From: Arthrobacter silviterrae
GTDB lineage: Bacteria; Actinomycetota; Actinomycetes; Actinomycetales; Micrococcaceae
Reading direction: 5' to 3'
DNA: 64,000 nucleotides
Assembly (NCBI RefSeq): GCF_011045165.1
Contig: NZ_JAAKZI010000005.1
Coordinates: forward strand, 62,001-126,000
The position numbers and the translations under genes were made by a program. Shown here in pieces: positions 17,824 to 26,429 of the stretch (position 1 is the stretch's first letter; every line of letters starts with the position of its first letter). The notes under the pieces were generated by a model. The model did not search any database. It worked only from the letters and a program-made list of their open reading frames with translations, and was not told the origin of the DNA.

Positions 17824-17899
17824 GCCCTCGTAGCTCAGGGGATAGAGCGGTTGCCTCCGGAGCAACAGGCCGTAGGTTCGAATCCTATCGAGGGCACCA
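17824..17899 (+). tRNA. tRNA-Arg, anticodon CCG
   Basis: A 76-nt cloverleaf with acceptor GCCCTCG pairing with CGAGGGC. The anticodon stem GTTGC/GCAAC closes the loop CTCCGGA, giving anticodon CCG. The T arm contains GGTTCGAATCC, and the 3' CCA is encoded. It reads CGG arginine codons. A strong terminator follows four bases later, so it is a single-tRNA transcription unit. Confidence 0.97.
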
Positions 17900-17902
17900 G
17901 TG

Positions 17903-17939
17903 AAAACCCCGTCAATTCAATGAATTGGCGGGGTTTTTT
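17903..17939 (+). terminator. Rho-independent terminator after tRNA-Arg
   Basis: The stem AAAACCCCGTCAATTCA pairs with TGAATTGGCGGGGTTTT (one G-U pair) around a very short loop and runs into TTTTTTC. It is a classical intrinsic terminator directly after the tRNA. Confidence 0.92.
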
Positions 17940-18090
17940 CGTCTCTTGCCGCCAGCCTTCCGGGCGGAACTGTCCCGCCACATGCGGCGTGCCAAGAGTG
18001 CGGACTGTGTTATCCGGCTTGGGTCCGGGCCCTTGACATCGGCCCGCCCGCCCGTGAAACTCAGGACCACGGCTCCGATGAAAGGTCTCC

Positions 18091-19464
18091 ATGGACAAGT
18101 CCGCGACCCCCTGCTTCCCGCCCGGTTTTGTGTGGGGCGTTTCCACAGCCGCCTACCAGGTTGAGGGGGCAGTGGGCGAGGGCGGCAGGGGCCAGTCCAG
18201 CTGGGATGCCTTTGCGGCCGAGCCCGGGCGAATCCGGGGCGGGGACACTGCCGAGGTGGCCTGCGACCACTACCACCGCTACCCGGAAGACATTGCCCTC
18301 ATGGCGGACCTGGGCGTTGATGCCTACCGCTTCAGCTTTTCCTGGCCCCGCGTCCAGCCCGGCGGCTCGGGACCCGTGAATGCCGAGGGCCTTGCCTTTT
18401 ACGACCGGCTGGTGGACGGGCTGCTCGCAGCGGGCATCGCCCCCACGCCCACCTTGTTTCACTGGGACACGCCGCTGGAACTGGAACGGGCCGGCGGCTG
18501 GTTGAACAGGGACACTGCCGAACGCTTCGCCGAGTACGCGGGGTTGCTCGGTTCCCACTTCTCTGACCGCATTCCCCGCTGGATGACCCTCAATGAACCT
18601 GTTTCGCTGACGATGCTCGGTTACGGGGCAGGCATCCACGCGCCCGGACTGGAACTCGGCTTCGACGCCCTTCCGGCGGCACACCACCTGCTGCTGGCCC
18701 ACGGCCTCGGCGTCCAGTCACTTCGCGCCGCAGGGGCCGGCAGCATTGGCATCGCCAACAACCACGGTGCCACCTGGCCTGCCAGCCAGGCGGTTGAGGA
18801 CCTGGAGGCCGCGGCCCTCTACGACAATCTCGCCAACTGGATATTCGCCGACCCCATCCTCACAGGCGCCTACCCCGACGTCCTGGCACCGTATCTTCCT
18901 GGCGTGGCCGACGCCGACCTCGCCACCATCGCAACGCCCATTGATTGGTATGGCATCAACTCCTACAACCCCACCGTGGTGGGCGCACCGGCTGCCGGCA
19001 CGGGCGGGCTGATTGACGGGCACGCCCTGGACGCATCGCTGCCGTTCTCGCTGCGGGACGTGGAAGGCTACCCCCGCACGGACTTCGGCTGGCCCATTGT
19101 CCCGGAGGCATTTACGGAAATGTTGCTGGGGTTCAAGGCCCGGTACGGCAGCAAGCTGCCTCCCATCTACATCACCGAAAACGGCGCCGCCTTCAATGAC
19201 GGGCCCGGCGCGGACGGCCGGGTGCACGACCAGCGGCGCATCGACTACACCGCCGCCCACCTTCAGGCACTGCGCGCCGCCATGGACGGCGGGGTGGACA
19301 TTCGCGGCTACTTCCACTGGTCGCTCCTGGACAACTTTGAATGGGCCGCCGGCTATTCACAGCGCTTTGGACTGGTTCATGTGGACTATGGCACGCAACG
19401 GCGTACGCCCAAGGACTCCTTCCATTGGTACAGAGGGGTGATTGGCGAATCCAAGTCCGGCTGA
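18091..19464 (+). CDS. Beta-glucosidase, glycoside hydrolase family 1
   Basis: A 457-residue GH1 enzyme that hydrolyses terminal beta-glycosides with retention. The N-terminal signature is PGFVWGVSTAAYQVEGA. The acid/base glutamate is in TLNEP (E169) and the nucleophile in YITENG (E363). HWSLLDNFEWAAGYSQRFGLVHVDY is the glycone-binding C-terminus. There is no signal peptide, so it should act on imported oligosaccharides or aryl glycosides. It follows the tRNA terminator with 150 bp of upstream DNA containing a TTGACA at 18033-18038 but no good -10, and stands alone before the AhpD-like gene. Confidence 0.95.
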   Translation: MDKSATPCFPPGFVWGVSTAAYQVEGAVGEGGRGQSSWDAFAAEPGRIRGGDTAEVACDHYHRYPEDIALMADLGVDAYRFSFSWPRVQPGGSGPVNAEGLAFYDRLVDGLLAAGIAPTPTLFHWDTPLELERAGGWLNRDTAERFAEYAGLLGSHFSDRIPRWMTLNEPVSLTMLGYGAGIHAPGLELGFDALPAAHHLLLAHGLGVQSLRAAGAGSIGIANNHGATWPASQAVEDLEAAALYDNLANWIFADPILTGAYPDVLAPYLPGVADADLATIATPIDWYGINSYNPTVVGAPAAGTGGLIDGHALDASLPFSLRDVEGYPRTDFGWPIVPEAFTEMLLGFKARYGSKLPPIYITENGAAFNDGPGADGRVHDQRRIDYTAAHLQALRAAMDGGVDIRGYFHWSLLDNFEWAAGYSQRFGLVHVDYGTQRRTPKDSFHWYRGVIGESKSG

Positions 19465-19571
19465 GGACTGCGTGCCGGGTTGCGTCACGTTTGTGCCGGG
19501 TGGAAGCTGGAAAAGACGGCACAGTGAGCCGCTGTACGAATGACACAAAATCTAAGCAGAAAGCAAGGGAC

Positions 19572-20039
19572 ATGTCCACGCAGCGCATGAACATCCAGGA
19601 AATCGACCCCAAGGCCTACCAGCCCATGTATGCGATGGAAAAGTACATTCATGGCGGCACCCTTGGCGAGGACCTGCTGGCACTCGTCAAGATCCGTGCA
19701 TCGCAACTCAATGGCTGCGCCTACTGCCTGGACATGCACGGGCGCGAAGCCCGCAACGCCGGCGTGGACAACCGGCGCCTGGACGTGCTGGCCGGCTGGC
19801 ACGAAGCCCCGGAACTCTACTCGGAGCGCGAACGCGCGGCATTGGCGCTGACGGAAGCCGTGACCCTGATCAGCAATGGCGGTGTTACGGACTCCACCTG
19901 GAGCCGAGTCAAGTCTGCCTTTGACGACGCCGAAGTCCCGGTCCTGCTCATGGCCATCTCGGCCATCAATGTTTGGAACCGGCTGGCGGTCTCCACCCAC
20001 CAGAAGCTGCCCCTGCCCGCTGAACTCGCCGGTCCATGA
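19572..20039 (+). CDS. Carboxymuconolactone decarboxylase / AhpD-like peroxidase family protein
   Basis: A 155-residue all-helical CMD-family protein. The redox motif NGCAYCLDMHG carries CxxC (C49, C52) plus H56 as in AhpD-type alkylhydroperoxidase proteins, so a peroxide or thiol-redox function is more likely than lactone decarboxylation. The start ATG at 19572 has AAGGGA 5 nt upstream and begins MSTQRMNIQEIDPKAYQPM, the normal family N-terminus. Its stop overlaps the next ATG (ATGA), linking it to two methyltransferase genes. Confidence 0.9.
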   Translation: MSTQRMNIQEIDPKAYQPMYAMEKYIHGGTLGEDLLALVKIRASQLNGCAYCLDMHGREARNAGVDNRRLDVLAGWHEAPELYSERERAALALTEAVTLISNGGVTDSTWSRVKSAFDDAEVPVLLMAISAINVWNRLAVSTHQKLPLPAELAGP

Positions 20040-20800
20040 GCCCGGCCGTGCGCGACCAGGCCCGGTACAACCTGGCCCGGCCGCCCTGGCCGGTGGCGAC
20101 AGTTTCCTGGCTTCTCGGTTCCCCGGATCCAGCCACTGCCCTTCGAGTTCTTGACCTTGGGTCGGGGACCGGAAGCGGCGCAAGGACCGCAGCCTGCCTG
20201 GGACACACGGTTCTCGCCGTCGACCCCTCCGCCGACATGCTGGCGGCCCTGGACCAGTCCAACCGGAAGTTGCCGGCGCACGTTGGCGCCCGAATCACGA
20301 CAGCCAGGGGAACTGCAGAGGACCTTCCCGCCGCGGACGGAAGCATTGACGCAATCCTTTGCCTGCAATCGTGGCAGTGGGTGTCCGTTACGGAGGCCGC
20401 GGGTGAATGCCTCCGGGTACTGGCGCCGGGAGGCAGCCTGGCGATGGCATGGCACACCTGGGACCGCTCGGTTCCGTGGGTGTGTGAGCTTGCTGAAATT
20501 GTCGGGCACACGGCCACGCCACCGTCCCACGGCACCACGCTTCCCCATGGCGTGTCCGGCCTGGGCAAATTTGAGCAGCGCAATTTCCACGTGGCATTCC
20601 AGCTCACCCTCGACCAGTTCGTGGAGCTGGCCGACTCCTGGAGGTACGTCCACCAGCGGCCCGACCGGGCCGCGGTGCTGGAAAGGGTCCGGGCTTTGGG
20701 CCGAAACCAGGTGGGCCCAACCGGCACACTGGAGTTTCCGCACGTTACTGAGTGTTACCGGGCCGTCACACACTCCCGACAGGAATGGAGCAACCCGTGA
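20036..20800 (+). CDS. Class I SAM-dependent methyltransferase
   Basis: A 254-residue methyltransferase with the AdoMet-binding DLGSGTGSGARTAA near residue 40, the acidic VDPSADML strand, and ILCLQSWQWV as the post-II motif. The proline-rich start and DQARYNLARPPWP resemble type 11 methyltransferases. The substrate is unknown. It starts four bases inside the end of the AhpD-like gene and ends overlapping the GTG of a second methyltransferase, so three proteins are translated from one message. Confidence 0.85.
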   Translation: MSPAVRDQARYNLARPPWPVATVSWLLGSPDPATALRVLDLGSGTGSGARTAACLGHTVLAVDPSADMLAALDQSNRKLPAHVGARITTARGTAEDLPAADGSIDAILCLQSWQWVSVTEAAGECLRVLAPGGSLAMAWHTWDRSVPWVCELAEIVGHTATPPSHGTTLPHGVSGLGKFEQRNFHVAFQLTLDQFVELADSWRYVHQRPDRAAVLERVRALGRNQVGPTGTLEFPHVTECYRAVTHSRQEWSNP

Positions 20801-21435
20801 ACCGGCAATTTGACGAGTCCTATTGGGACAAGCGCTACGGCAGCCACGGAAACATCTGGAGCGGGGAGCCGAATCCGCAGTTGGTGGCAGAGGCTTCGCC
20901 TCTGCCACCGGGTTCGGCCTTGGACGTGGGATGCGGCGAAGGGGCCGACGCCGTCTGGCTGGCCGGGCGGGGCTGGCGCGTGACGGGCGTGGACATATCC
21001 AGCGTGGCCCTCGAGCGGGCTGCAGCACACGCCGCGGGCCTGGCGCTGGCCGGTTCCGTCACCTGGGAGCACCACGACCTGTTGCTGTGGACTCCCCCGG
21101 CCGGGTCCTTCGGGCTGGTGTCGGCGCAGTTCATGCACCTGCCCCAGGCCGAGCGCGAAGAAATTTTTGCCCGCCTCGCCGCCGCCGTTGCACCCGGGGG
21201 CGCCCTGCTGCTGGTGGGTCATTCGCCGTCGGACGAAGATTCCGGGGCACGCCGGCCCCATGGGGCCGACTTGTTCTTCACCGCTGCGGAAGTGGCGGCG
21301 GCACTGGACCCCAACCTATGGGAGGTGCCCGTGGCCGAAACCCGGGCCCGAAGCGATTCCGGCCACGGCGGCTGGCACAGCGGCGAAAATGTCACGGTCC
21401 ATGATGAAGTGCTGCTCGCCCTGCGCAGGGGCTGA
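20797..21435 (+). CDS. Class I SAM-dependent methyltransferase
   Basis: A 212-residue enzyme of the thiopurine-methyltransferase-like/type 12 group. The N-terminus FDESYWDKRYGSHGNIWSGEPN is followed by ALDVGCGEGADAVWLAGRGWRVTGVDIS, a classical AdoMet site. The GTG at 20797 overlaps the previous TGA and has GGAG at a suitable distance; the ATG at 20785 is an alternative. Similar proteins are annotated as SAM-dependent or tellurite-resistance-like methyltransferases; I cannot name the substrate. It shares only the fold with the neighbouring methyltransferase. Confidence 0.86.
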   Translation: MNRQFDESYWDKRYGSHGNIWSGEPNPQLVAEASPLPPGSALDVGCGEGADAVWLAGRGWRVTGVDISSVALERAAAHAAGLALAGSVTWEHHDLLLWTPPAGSFGLVSAQFMHLPQAEREEIFARLAAAVAPGGALLLVGHSPSDEDSGARRPHGADLFFTAAEVAAALDPNLWEVPVAETRARSDSGHGGWHSGENVTVHDEVLLALRRG

Positions 21436-21480
21436 CAGCTGCAGGGTTCAGCGGCGACTGGCACCGGCCAAAAATATATG

Positions 21481-21503
21481 AAGGAAACTTCACAGTTTCC
21501 CTT
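21481..21503. promoter_or_regulatory. Palindromic operator candidate upstream of marR
   Basis: The arms AAGGAAACT and AGTTTCCCTT form an imperfect palindrome 22 bp before the MarR start. It lies in an AT-rich block that also has CATAAT (21506-21511) and TATGCT (21513-21518) as possible -10 elements. MarR proteins usually bind such sites to repress their own operon. Confidence 0.5.
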
Positions 21504-21524
21504 AACATAATTTATGCTTGAGGC

Positions 21525-21977
21525 ATGAGCGAACATCTTGGTGACCCCGTGCCCGCCCAAACGTCGGCGGTGGCCACCGAGCTGCGCGTGGTGGTGGGGA
21601 AACTGCGGCGGCGCATGAATTCGGGCCGAGTCTTCGGCGATTTCACGCCATCACAAATCGCGGCGCTGGCCCGGCTGGAGTCCGGAGGTCCCGCCACGGT
21701 GTCCACACTGGCCCGGGCCGAGGGCGTCCGCCCGCAGTCGATGGGCGCCAAGGTCGCAGCTCTCGAAGCCGCCGGGCTGGTCAGCGGCGCACCGGACCCG
21801 AACGACGGGCGGGCCACCATCTGGTCCCTGACCGAATCTGCCCGGGAGACGGTCAGGGAAGCCCGCGCGGCAAAGGACGACTGGCTGTTCCGGGCCATTC
21901 GGGCCACGCTCTCCGCCGACGAACAGGACCAACTGGCGGCCGGAGTCGCCCTGCTCACGCGGCTCGCCGACTCATAG
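21525..21977 (+). CDS. MarR family transcriptional regulator
   Basis: A 150-residue winged-helix dimeric repressor. The recognition helix region reads GGPATVSTLARAEGVRPQSMGAKVAALEAAGLV (about 50-82), followed by the wing DPNDGRATIWSLTESA. It heads an operon with an isochorismatase-like protein and an MFS exporter, the usual MarR arrangement for control by a small aromatic ligand. A palindrome just upstream suggests autorepression. GAGG sits very close to the ATG, so translation may depend little on a Shine-Dalgarno sequence. Confidence 0.92.
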   Translation: MSEHLGDPVPAQTSAVATELRVVVGKLRRRMNSGRVFGDFTPSQIAALARLESGGPATVSTLARAEGVRPQSMGAKVAALEAAGLVSGAPDPNDGRATIWSLTESARETVREARAAKDDWLFRAIRATLSADEQDQLAAGVALLTRLADS

Positions 21978-22009
21978 TCCCGACAATTCCAAGCCCCCAG
22001 GAGAATCCC

Positions 22010-22576
22010 TTGACACTGACAACCCTTGACCCGCAGACGGCCCTCGTCGTCGTCGACCTGCAAAACGGTGTCGCCGCCCTGCCCGCGGCACATCCGATGG
22101 ACACCGTTGTGAAAAACGCAGCGGCGCTCGCCGACGCCTTCCGCAGCCACCATCTGCCCGTAGTCCTGGTCACTGTTTCGGGTGGCGCACCGGGCAGGAC
22201 GGAACAGGCTCCGCGAAGCATTGACTCGCTGCCGCCTGGTTGGGCGGATCTCATCCCCGAGCTCAACCAGCAGCCGGGCGACCACACTGTCGTAAAAAAG
22301 ACGTGGGGAGCGTTCACGAACACCGGCCTGGCGGACCACCTGGCGCTGTTGGGCGTCACGCAGGTGGTGGTTTTGGGCGTGGCAACCAGCGTGGGCGTCG
22401 AATCAACGGCCCGGCAGGCACACGAGCACGGCCTCAACGTCACCCTCGCCGTCGACGCCATGACGGACATGAATGCCGACGCCCACGATAACAGCGTGGC
22501 CCGAATTTTTCCGCGGCTGGGCGAAACTGGAACCGCCGGCGACATCATCAAGCTCCTGGCCGTCACACGGGCATGA
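22010..22576 (+). CDS. Isochorismatase-like hydrolase fold protein lacking the catalytic cysteine
   Basis: A 188-residue isochorismatase-superfamily protein. The start is TTG at 22010 with AGGAGA at 6 nt. D16 (VVVDLQNG) and K97 (VVKKTWGAF) fit two members of the usual Asp-Lys-Cys triad. In GVATSVGVESTA the cysteine position is glycine (G129), so ordinary cysteine hydrolase chemistry is unlikely; a related subfamily carries the same substitution. The gene lies between marR and an MFS transporter and overlaps the latter (ATGA). The function may be binding or a cysteine-independent reaction. Confidence 0.88.
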   Translation: MTLTTLDPQTALVVVDLQNGVAALPAAHPMDTVVKNAAALADAFRSHHLPVVLVTVSGGAPGRTEQAPRSIDSLPPGWADLIPELNQQPGDHTVVKKTWGAFTNTGLADHLALLGVTQVVVLGVATSVGVESTARQAHEHGLNVTLAVDAMTDMNADAHDNSVARIFPRLGETGTAGDIIKLLAVTRA

Positions 22577-24063
22577 CAAGCAGTGCCGCAGTGCCATCCG
22601 CGGCGCACCGCGAACCTTTCGAATGGCGGTTCCTGACTCCGTTGCTGCTGGGGTCGACACTCAACCCCATCAACAGCAGCATGATCGCCACGGGACTTGT
22701 TGGCATCGGCGTGGACTTTCACACCGGACCGGGCACCACAGCCAGCCTGATCTCCGTGTTGTACCTGTGCAGCGCGGTCATGCAACCCACCATGGGCAAG
22801 CTGTCCACACTTTTTGGGCCGCGGCGCGTGTTCCTGGCAGGAATCGTGATTCTGCTGGCTGCGGGGGTGGTCGGTGCTGCGGCGCCCGCATTTGGCTTCC
22901 TGCTCCTCTCGCGTGCGCTGATCGGCATTGGCACGTCGGCAGCCTATCCGACTGCGATGGCACTGGTCCGCAAGCGGGCAGACTCAAGGGGCGCCGGGGT
23001 GCCGGGACGCGTGCTGGGCAACTTTTCCATTGCATCCCAGATCACCATGGTCTTTGGCCTGCCCCTCGGCGGCATCCTCGTCGGCACTTTCGGCTGGCGC
23101 GCCTTGTTCCTGGTCAACGTCCCGCTGGCACTGGTCACATTTGTGCTGACCCTTGTGGGTGTGGCCAAGGATGATCCGGGCCCGCGCCGTGACCTGAAAG
23201 GACTGGTTTCCGCCGTCGACCTTCCAGGCATCGCCCTGTTCGCCGGAGCCACCACGTCCCTGCTGGTATTTCTCGCAGACCTCGGGAAGCCGCAATGGTG
23301 GCTGGCCGCAGTAGCCGCCGTTCTGGGCGCTGCACTGGTACTTTGGGAACGGACGGCCGGCCAGCCCCTGATTGATGTCCGAATGCTTGCGGCCAACCGC
23401 CCACTGCAACGCACATACCTGCGCCAGCTGCTGGTGGGCCTGGGCATTTACACTGCCCTTTACGGAACCAGCCAATGGATGGAACAGGGCGCCGGGCTTG
23501 GCCCGTCCACCGTGGGACTCATCCTGCTCCCGCTGTCGGGACTGAGTATTGTCATAGCCCGGGTGGTTTCCATCAAGGGCTGGGTGCGCACTCCCCTCGT
23601 CGTCGCCGGCATCGCTTTGGTGCTGACTGCTGCCGTGATGCTGTTGATCACACATCATTCCAGCGTTCCCGTACTCATCGGCATGTCGCTGCTTTTCGGC
23701 TTCAGCAATGGTTTTAGCGGATTTGCCAACCAGGCCGCACTTTACGTGCAAGCGCCGGCCGGCGACATTGCGGTAGCCTCCGGACTGTACCGGACCTTCG
23801 CCTACATCGGGGCTATATTTTCGGCGAGCCTGATCGGCATCACCTTTGGCCCTGCCGCCACAGACGCCGGCTTCCACACCCTGGGCTGGGTGATTGGCGG
23901 CATCGGTGCCGCGGTACTTTTGCTGGCTGCTGCGGACCGGGCCATTCCCAAAATGGCCAATGCCGAAACCCCCTCTTCTCCGGGCCCATCCGGTGCAACA
24001 AACCCGCCGCCGGGCCGCACTTCGCGTGCAGCCCACGGGCCTTCGGCAGATCCCATTCCGTAG
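22573..24063 (+). CDS. MFS multidrug-type transporter (DHA2 family)
   Basis: A 496-residue, 14-helix drug:H+ antiporter of the EmrB/QacA type. The first helix segment LLLGSTLNPINSSMIATGL is characteristic of the DHA2 family, and LSRALIGIGTSAAYPTAMALV is the conserved loop. A cytoplasmic C-terminal tail rich in Pro/Ser/Thr covers the last 35 residues. ATG overlaps the stop of the isochorismatase-like gene. With MarR upstream, an exporter for a small toxic compound is the best guess; the substrate is unknown. Confidence 0.9.
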   Translation: MTSSAAVPSAAHREPFEWRFLTPLLLGSTLNPINSSMIATGLVGIGVDFHTGPGTTASLISVLYLCSAVMQPTMGKLSTLFGPRRVFLAGIVILLAAGVVGAAAPAFGFLLLSRALIGIGTSAAYPTAMALVRKRADSRGAGVPGRVLGNFSIASQITMVFGLPLGGILVGTFGWRALFLVNVPLALVTFVLTLVGVAKDDPGPRRDLKGLVSAVDLPGIALFAGATTSLLVFLADLGKPQWWLAAVAAVLGAALVLWERTAGQPLIDVRMLAANRPLQRTYLRQLLVGLGIYTALYGTSQWMEQGAGLGPSTVGLILLPLSGLSIVIARVVSIKGWVRTPLVVAGIALVLTAAVMLLITHHSSVPVLIGMSLLFGFSNGFSGFANQAALYVQAPAGDIAVASGLYRTFAYIGAIFSASLIGITFGPAATDAGFHTLGWVIGGIGAAVLLLAAADRAIPKMANAETPSSPGPSGATNPPPGRTSRAAHGPSADPIP

Positions 24064-24131
24064 CGAGCTTGGGCCATTGGGACAAGTGGTGGCGCCAGCT
24101 GCACGCCGGCGCCTGTGACCGGAGACGCTGT

Positions 24132-26162
24132 TCAGGGCGGGTCCGGCGGTTCGCCGGATGGGGGTGGGCTACCGAGGAGCCCCGGCCCACCGGGCAGCAT
24201 CGGGGCGATTGCCGTATATCTACGCCCGGCTGGGGTGGTAAAGGTGGTGCGCGGGACGACGGGCCCGCCTTTGACGACTTCGGCGCTCCAGCCCGGCGCT
24301 TCCTTGGACTTGTTGCACGACGCGCAGAGTCCCTGTCCGTTGGCTATGGTGGTGGTGCCGCCGGAGGCCCAGGATTTGATGTGGTCATATTCTCGGATCG
24401 GCGCGTCGCAGTACGGCGTGGCGCAACGCTGATATTGCAGGCGCAGGAATTCCTTCATGCCCTCCGGGAAGAAACGCGCGCGCGAACCCATCGCAAGCAA
24501 TGCCCCCGTTTCGGGGTGTGTGTAGAGGCGCCGAACCCAAACCTGCGCGGCGGCCGGCTGGCCGGGACCGGAACTGTGACTGGAGTTGGAACCGGCCCCG
24601 GGGCTGGTACCAGACCCGGGGCTGGGACCGGAACCCAGGACCATGGAGCGCGCTTCCGGCGCAGGAATGGGGTCATGGCCGGTGAGGACCGCGGGGTCAT
24701 TCGCACCATCGAAAAGGGACCTGTCCGTCATGACAAGCTCCAGCATGATGCCTGGTTCGGTAATTGTGGTGCACCGTCCTCCCGTGGAATCCAACAACGC
24801 ACCCCCAACCATCGCGCCGCCGTCATTGGCAGAATCGCCGACGGCACCAACGGGCCCGGTTCCATGGGCCCGGCCAGCGGCCGACCCTGGGGCGACCACG
24901 CGTGCCGCACCGGAGACTTCCGTGGCCGGACCCCTGTGGTCTCCCGCAGCTCCTGCGCCTTCGTCACACGGCTGGTGTTGGAGCAGGCGGTGGGTGAGTG
25001 CATCCGCCATGAGCTGGCCGACGCCCCGTTGATCCCCAGCCGCACGGGCGGAGTCAGCGACCTGGGTGAGGGTCTTGAGGACTGCAACACCGTGCCTGAG
25101 GGGAATAAGGGCGCTGAGGAGGGTCATTCCGTCAGCGGCCGGCCGCAGGGTGACGTGCCGGTCGGTGACGGCCTTCCCCCTGCGCTTGGTAAATACCTCT
25201 GGTTCGAGCAGATAGGCGGCGTTGCGGGCCGCGGCCGCAAGTTCCTTGGTACCCATGGCAGCGAACTTCTCAAGGTCCGAGGCCAAGGCACGGTCAACGT
25301 CGGCCCGGTGTTCCGAGCTCAGGAACACTGTCTCGGTTGCCATGATCTGGGTCCGGTATTCCCCCACTGCACCAGAGGCAAGGGCGTTGAGGGTGTGCGG
25401 CATTTCCCGCACGAGTACAGCGGCGAGTTCAGCAAGTTGGCGGCCGCGGTGGGCCGATTCGCCCCGGGCCAGGCCGATCTGCAGGCCCACTCCCTTGCCA
25501 AGTTTGTCCTTGACCATCCCAGCTTTTGCCTGAGCCAGGCGCTGCTGCGCGGCAAACACGGCCTGGGCCTTGGCCTGCACTCCCGTCAGCGCATTCTTGG
25601 CCGTTTCCAACTGCTCGATCAGATCGACCAGCCCTGCGGCATCGACGCCGTCGACAAGGTCGGAACAGCATTCATCACTGTCACGAAAGGGGTCTTCCAG
25701 GGCCAGGGCGACTCCTGCGGCCTTGGCGGCAAACGCAGTGGCCTTGGTTGCTGCCGCCGTCGCAGCGGAGGCGCGCCGCGCCAATCCATCCAGGGCTGCC
25801 GCGGAGCGGCCTTCACGCACCGCGGTTCCGACGCGGGCCGCTGCCTCGCTGGCACGGGCTTCCGATCTGTCGGCAAGTTCACGAGCCAAGGCAGCATCCA
25901 GCTGTGCCAGGAGTGCCGGATCGAGGAAGTCGGCACACTTTCCGACCAGCCCTTTCGCAATTGACGTCAATTCGGACGCTTGGACCATCAGCCGGGCCCG
26001 GTTGCCCAAGCCCTCACCGCGGTACGCCTGGCTGCTGGCGGCAGGAACGGGAAATGGGGCCGCAGGCCCGCCGGCCACAGGTCTGCCGGGCACAGGCCTG
26101 CCGGGCGCGGGCGCGGCGCCGACAGGCGTTGGGCCGCTCCCCTGCCACTCCGGTGCCGCCAT
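24132..26162 (-). CDS. DUF222 domain-containing HNH endonuclease-like protein
   Basis: A 676-residue protein of a family found in many copies in Actinobacteria. The N-terminal Pro/Gly/Ala-rich tract (1-35) leads into a helical DUF222 region. A low-complexity Gly/Ser/Pro linker follows near 540-560, and the C-terminal HNH module contains RCATPYCDAPIREYDHIKSWASGG and LCASCNKSKEAPGW. That gives the zinc-binding CxxC pairs and the D-H metal site of HNH nucleases. The cellular role is not established; suggestions for the family include mobile or DNA-repair functions. It converges with the MFS gene 68 bp away. Confidence 0.9.
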   Translation of the reverse strand: MAAPEWQGSGPTPVGAAPAPGRPVPGRPVAGGPAAPFPVPAASSQAYRGEGLGNRARLMVQASELTSIAKGLVGKCADFLDPALLAQLDAALARELADRSEARASEAAARVGTAVREGRSAAALDGLARRASAATAAATKATAFAAKAAGVALALEDPFRDSDECCSDLVDGVDAAGLVDLIEQLETAKNALTGVQAKAQAVFAAQQRLAQAKAGMVKDKLGKGVGLQIGLARGESAHRGRQLAELAAVLVREMPHTLNALASGAVGEYRTQIMATETVFLSSEHRADVDRALASDLEKFAAMGTKELAAAARNAAYLLEPEVFTKRRGKAVTDRHVTLRPAADGMTLLSALIPLRHGVAVLKTLTQVADSARAAGDQRGVGQLMADALTHRLLQHQPCDEGAGAAGDHRGPATEVSGAARVVAPGSAAGRAHGTGPVGAVGDSANDGGAMVGGALLDSTGGRCTTITEPGIMLELVMTDRSLFDGANDPAVLTGHDPIPAPEARSMVLGSGPSPGSGTSPGAGSNSSHSSGPGQPAAAQVWVRRLYTHPETGALLAMGSRARFFPEGMKEFLRLQYQRCATPYCDAPIREYDHIKSWASGGTTTIANGQGLCASCNKSKEAPGWSAEVVKGGPVVPRTTFTTPAGRRYTAIAPMLPGGPGLLGSPPPSGEPPDPP

Positions 26163-26429
26163 TCAAATTCACCCGCCTTTTCCCGGTCAGTCCACCCTCA
26201 GCGGAATCGCGGGGCCTTCATGTGGCCCCAATGTCCCGCGTGCTGCCTTCCCTTGCTGCTTCAAGCGTAGGAAATATCTGAACCCAGCGGATCTCCAAGG
26301 GGGCCATTCCGGCAAATCTGTGGATCTCAAGCAAGCCAGCCCCCGCTGTGGAGGGAGGAAAGCGGCACTGGTGGCCGTAGCGCACCAAAATCAGCCCACT
26401 GTGGACCGCGCCTGCCGGCGGCGCAAAAC

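Noticed and set aside
24069-25964. A 631-codon plus-strand frame antisense to the HNH gene.
   Set aside because: The minus-strand protein has DUF222 and HNH motifs; the plus frame has none.
26211-26229. GGGGCC/GGCCCC hairpin between the GNAT and HNH genes.
   Set aside because: Only a 6-bp stem without a T-run; too weak to call a terminator. The rest of the 267-bp gap shows no recognised element.
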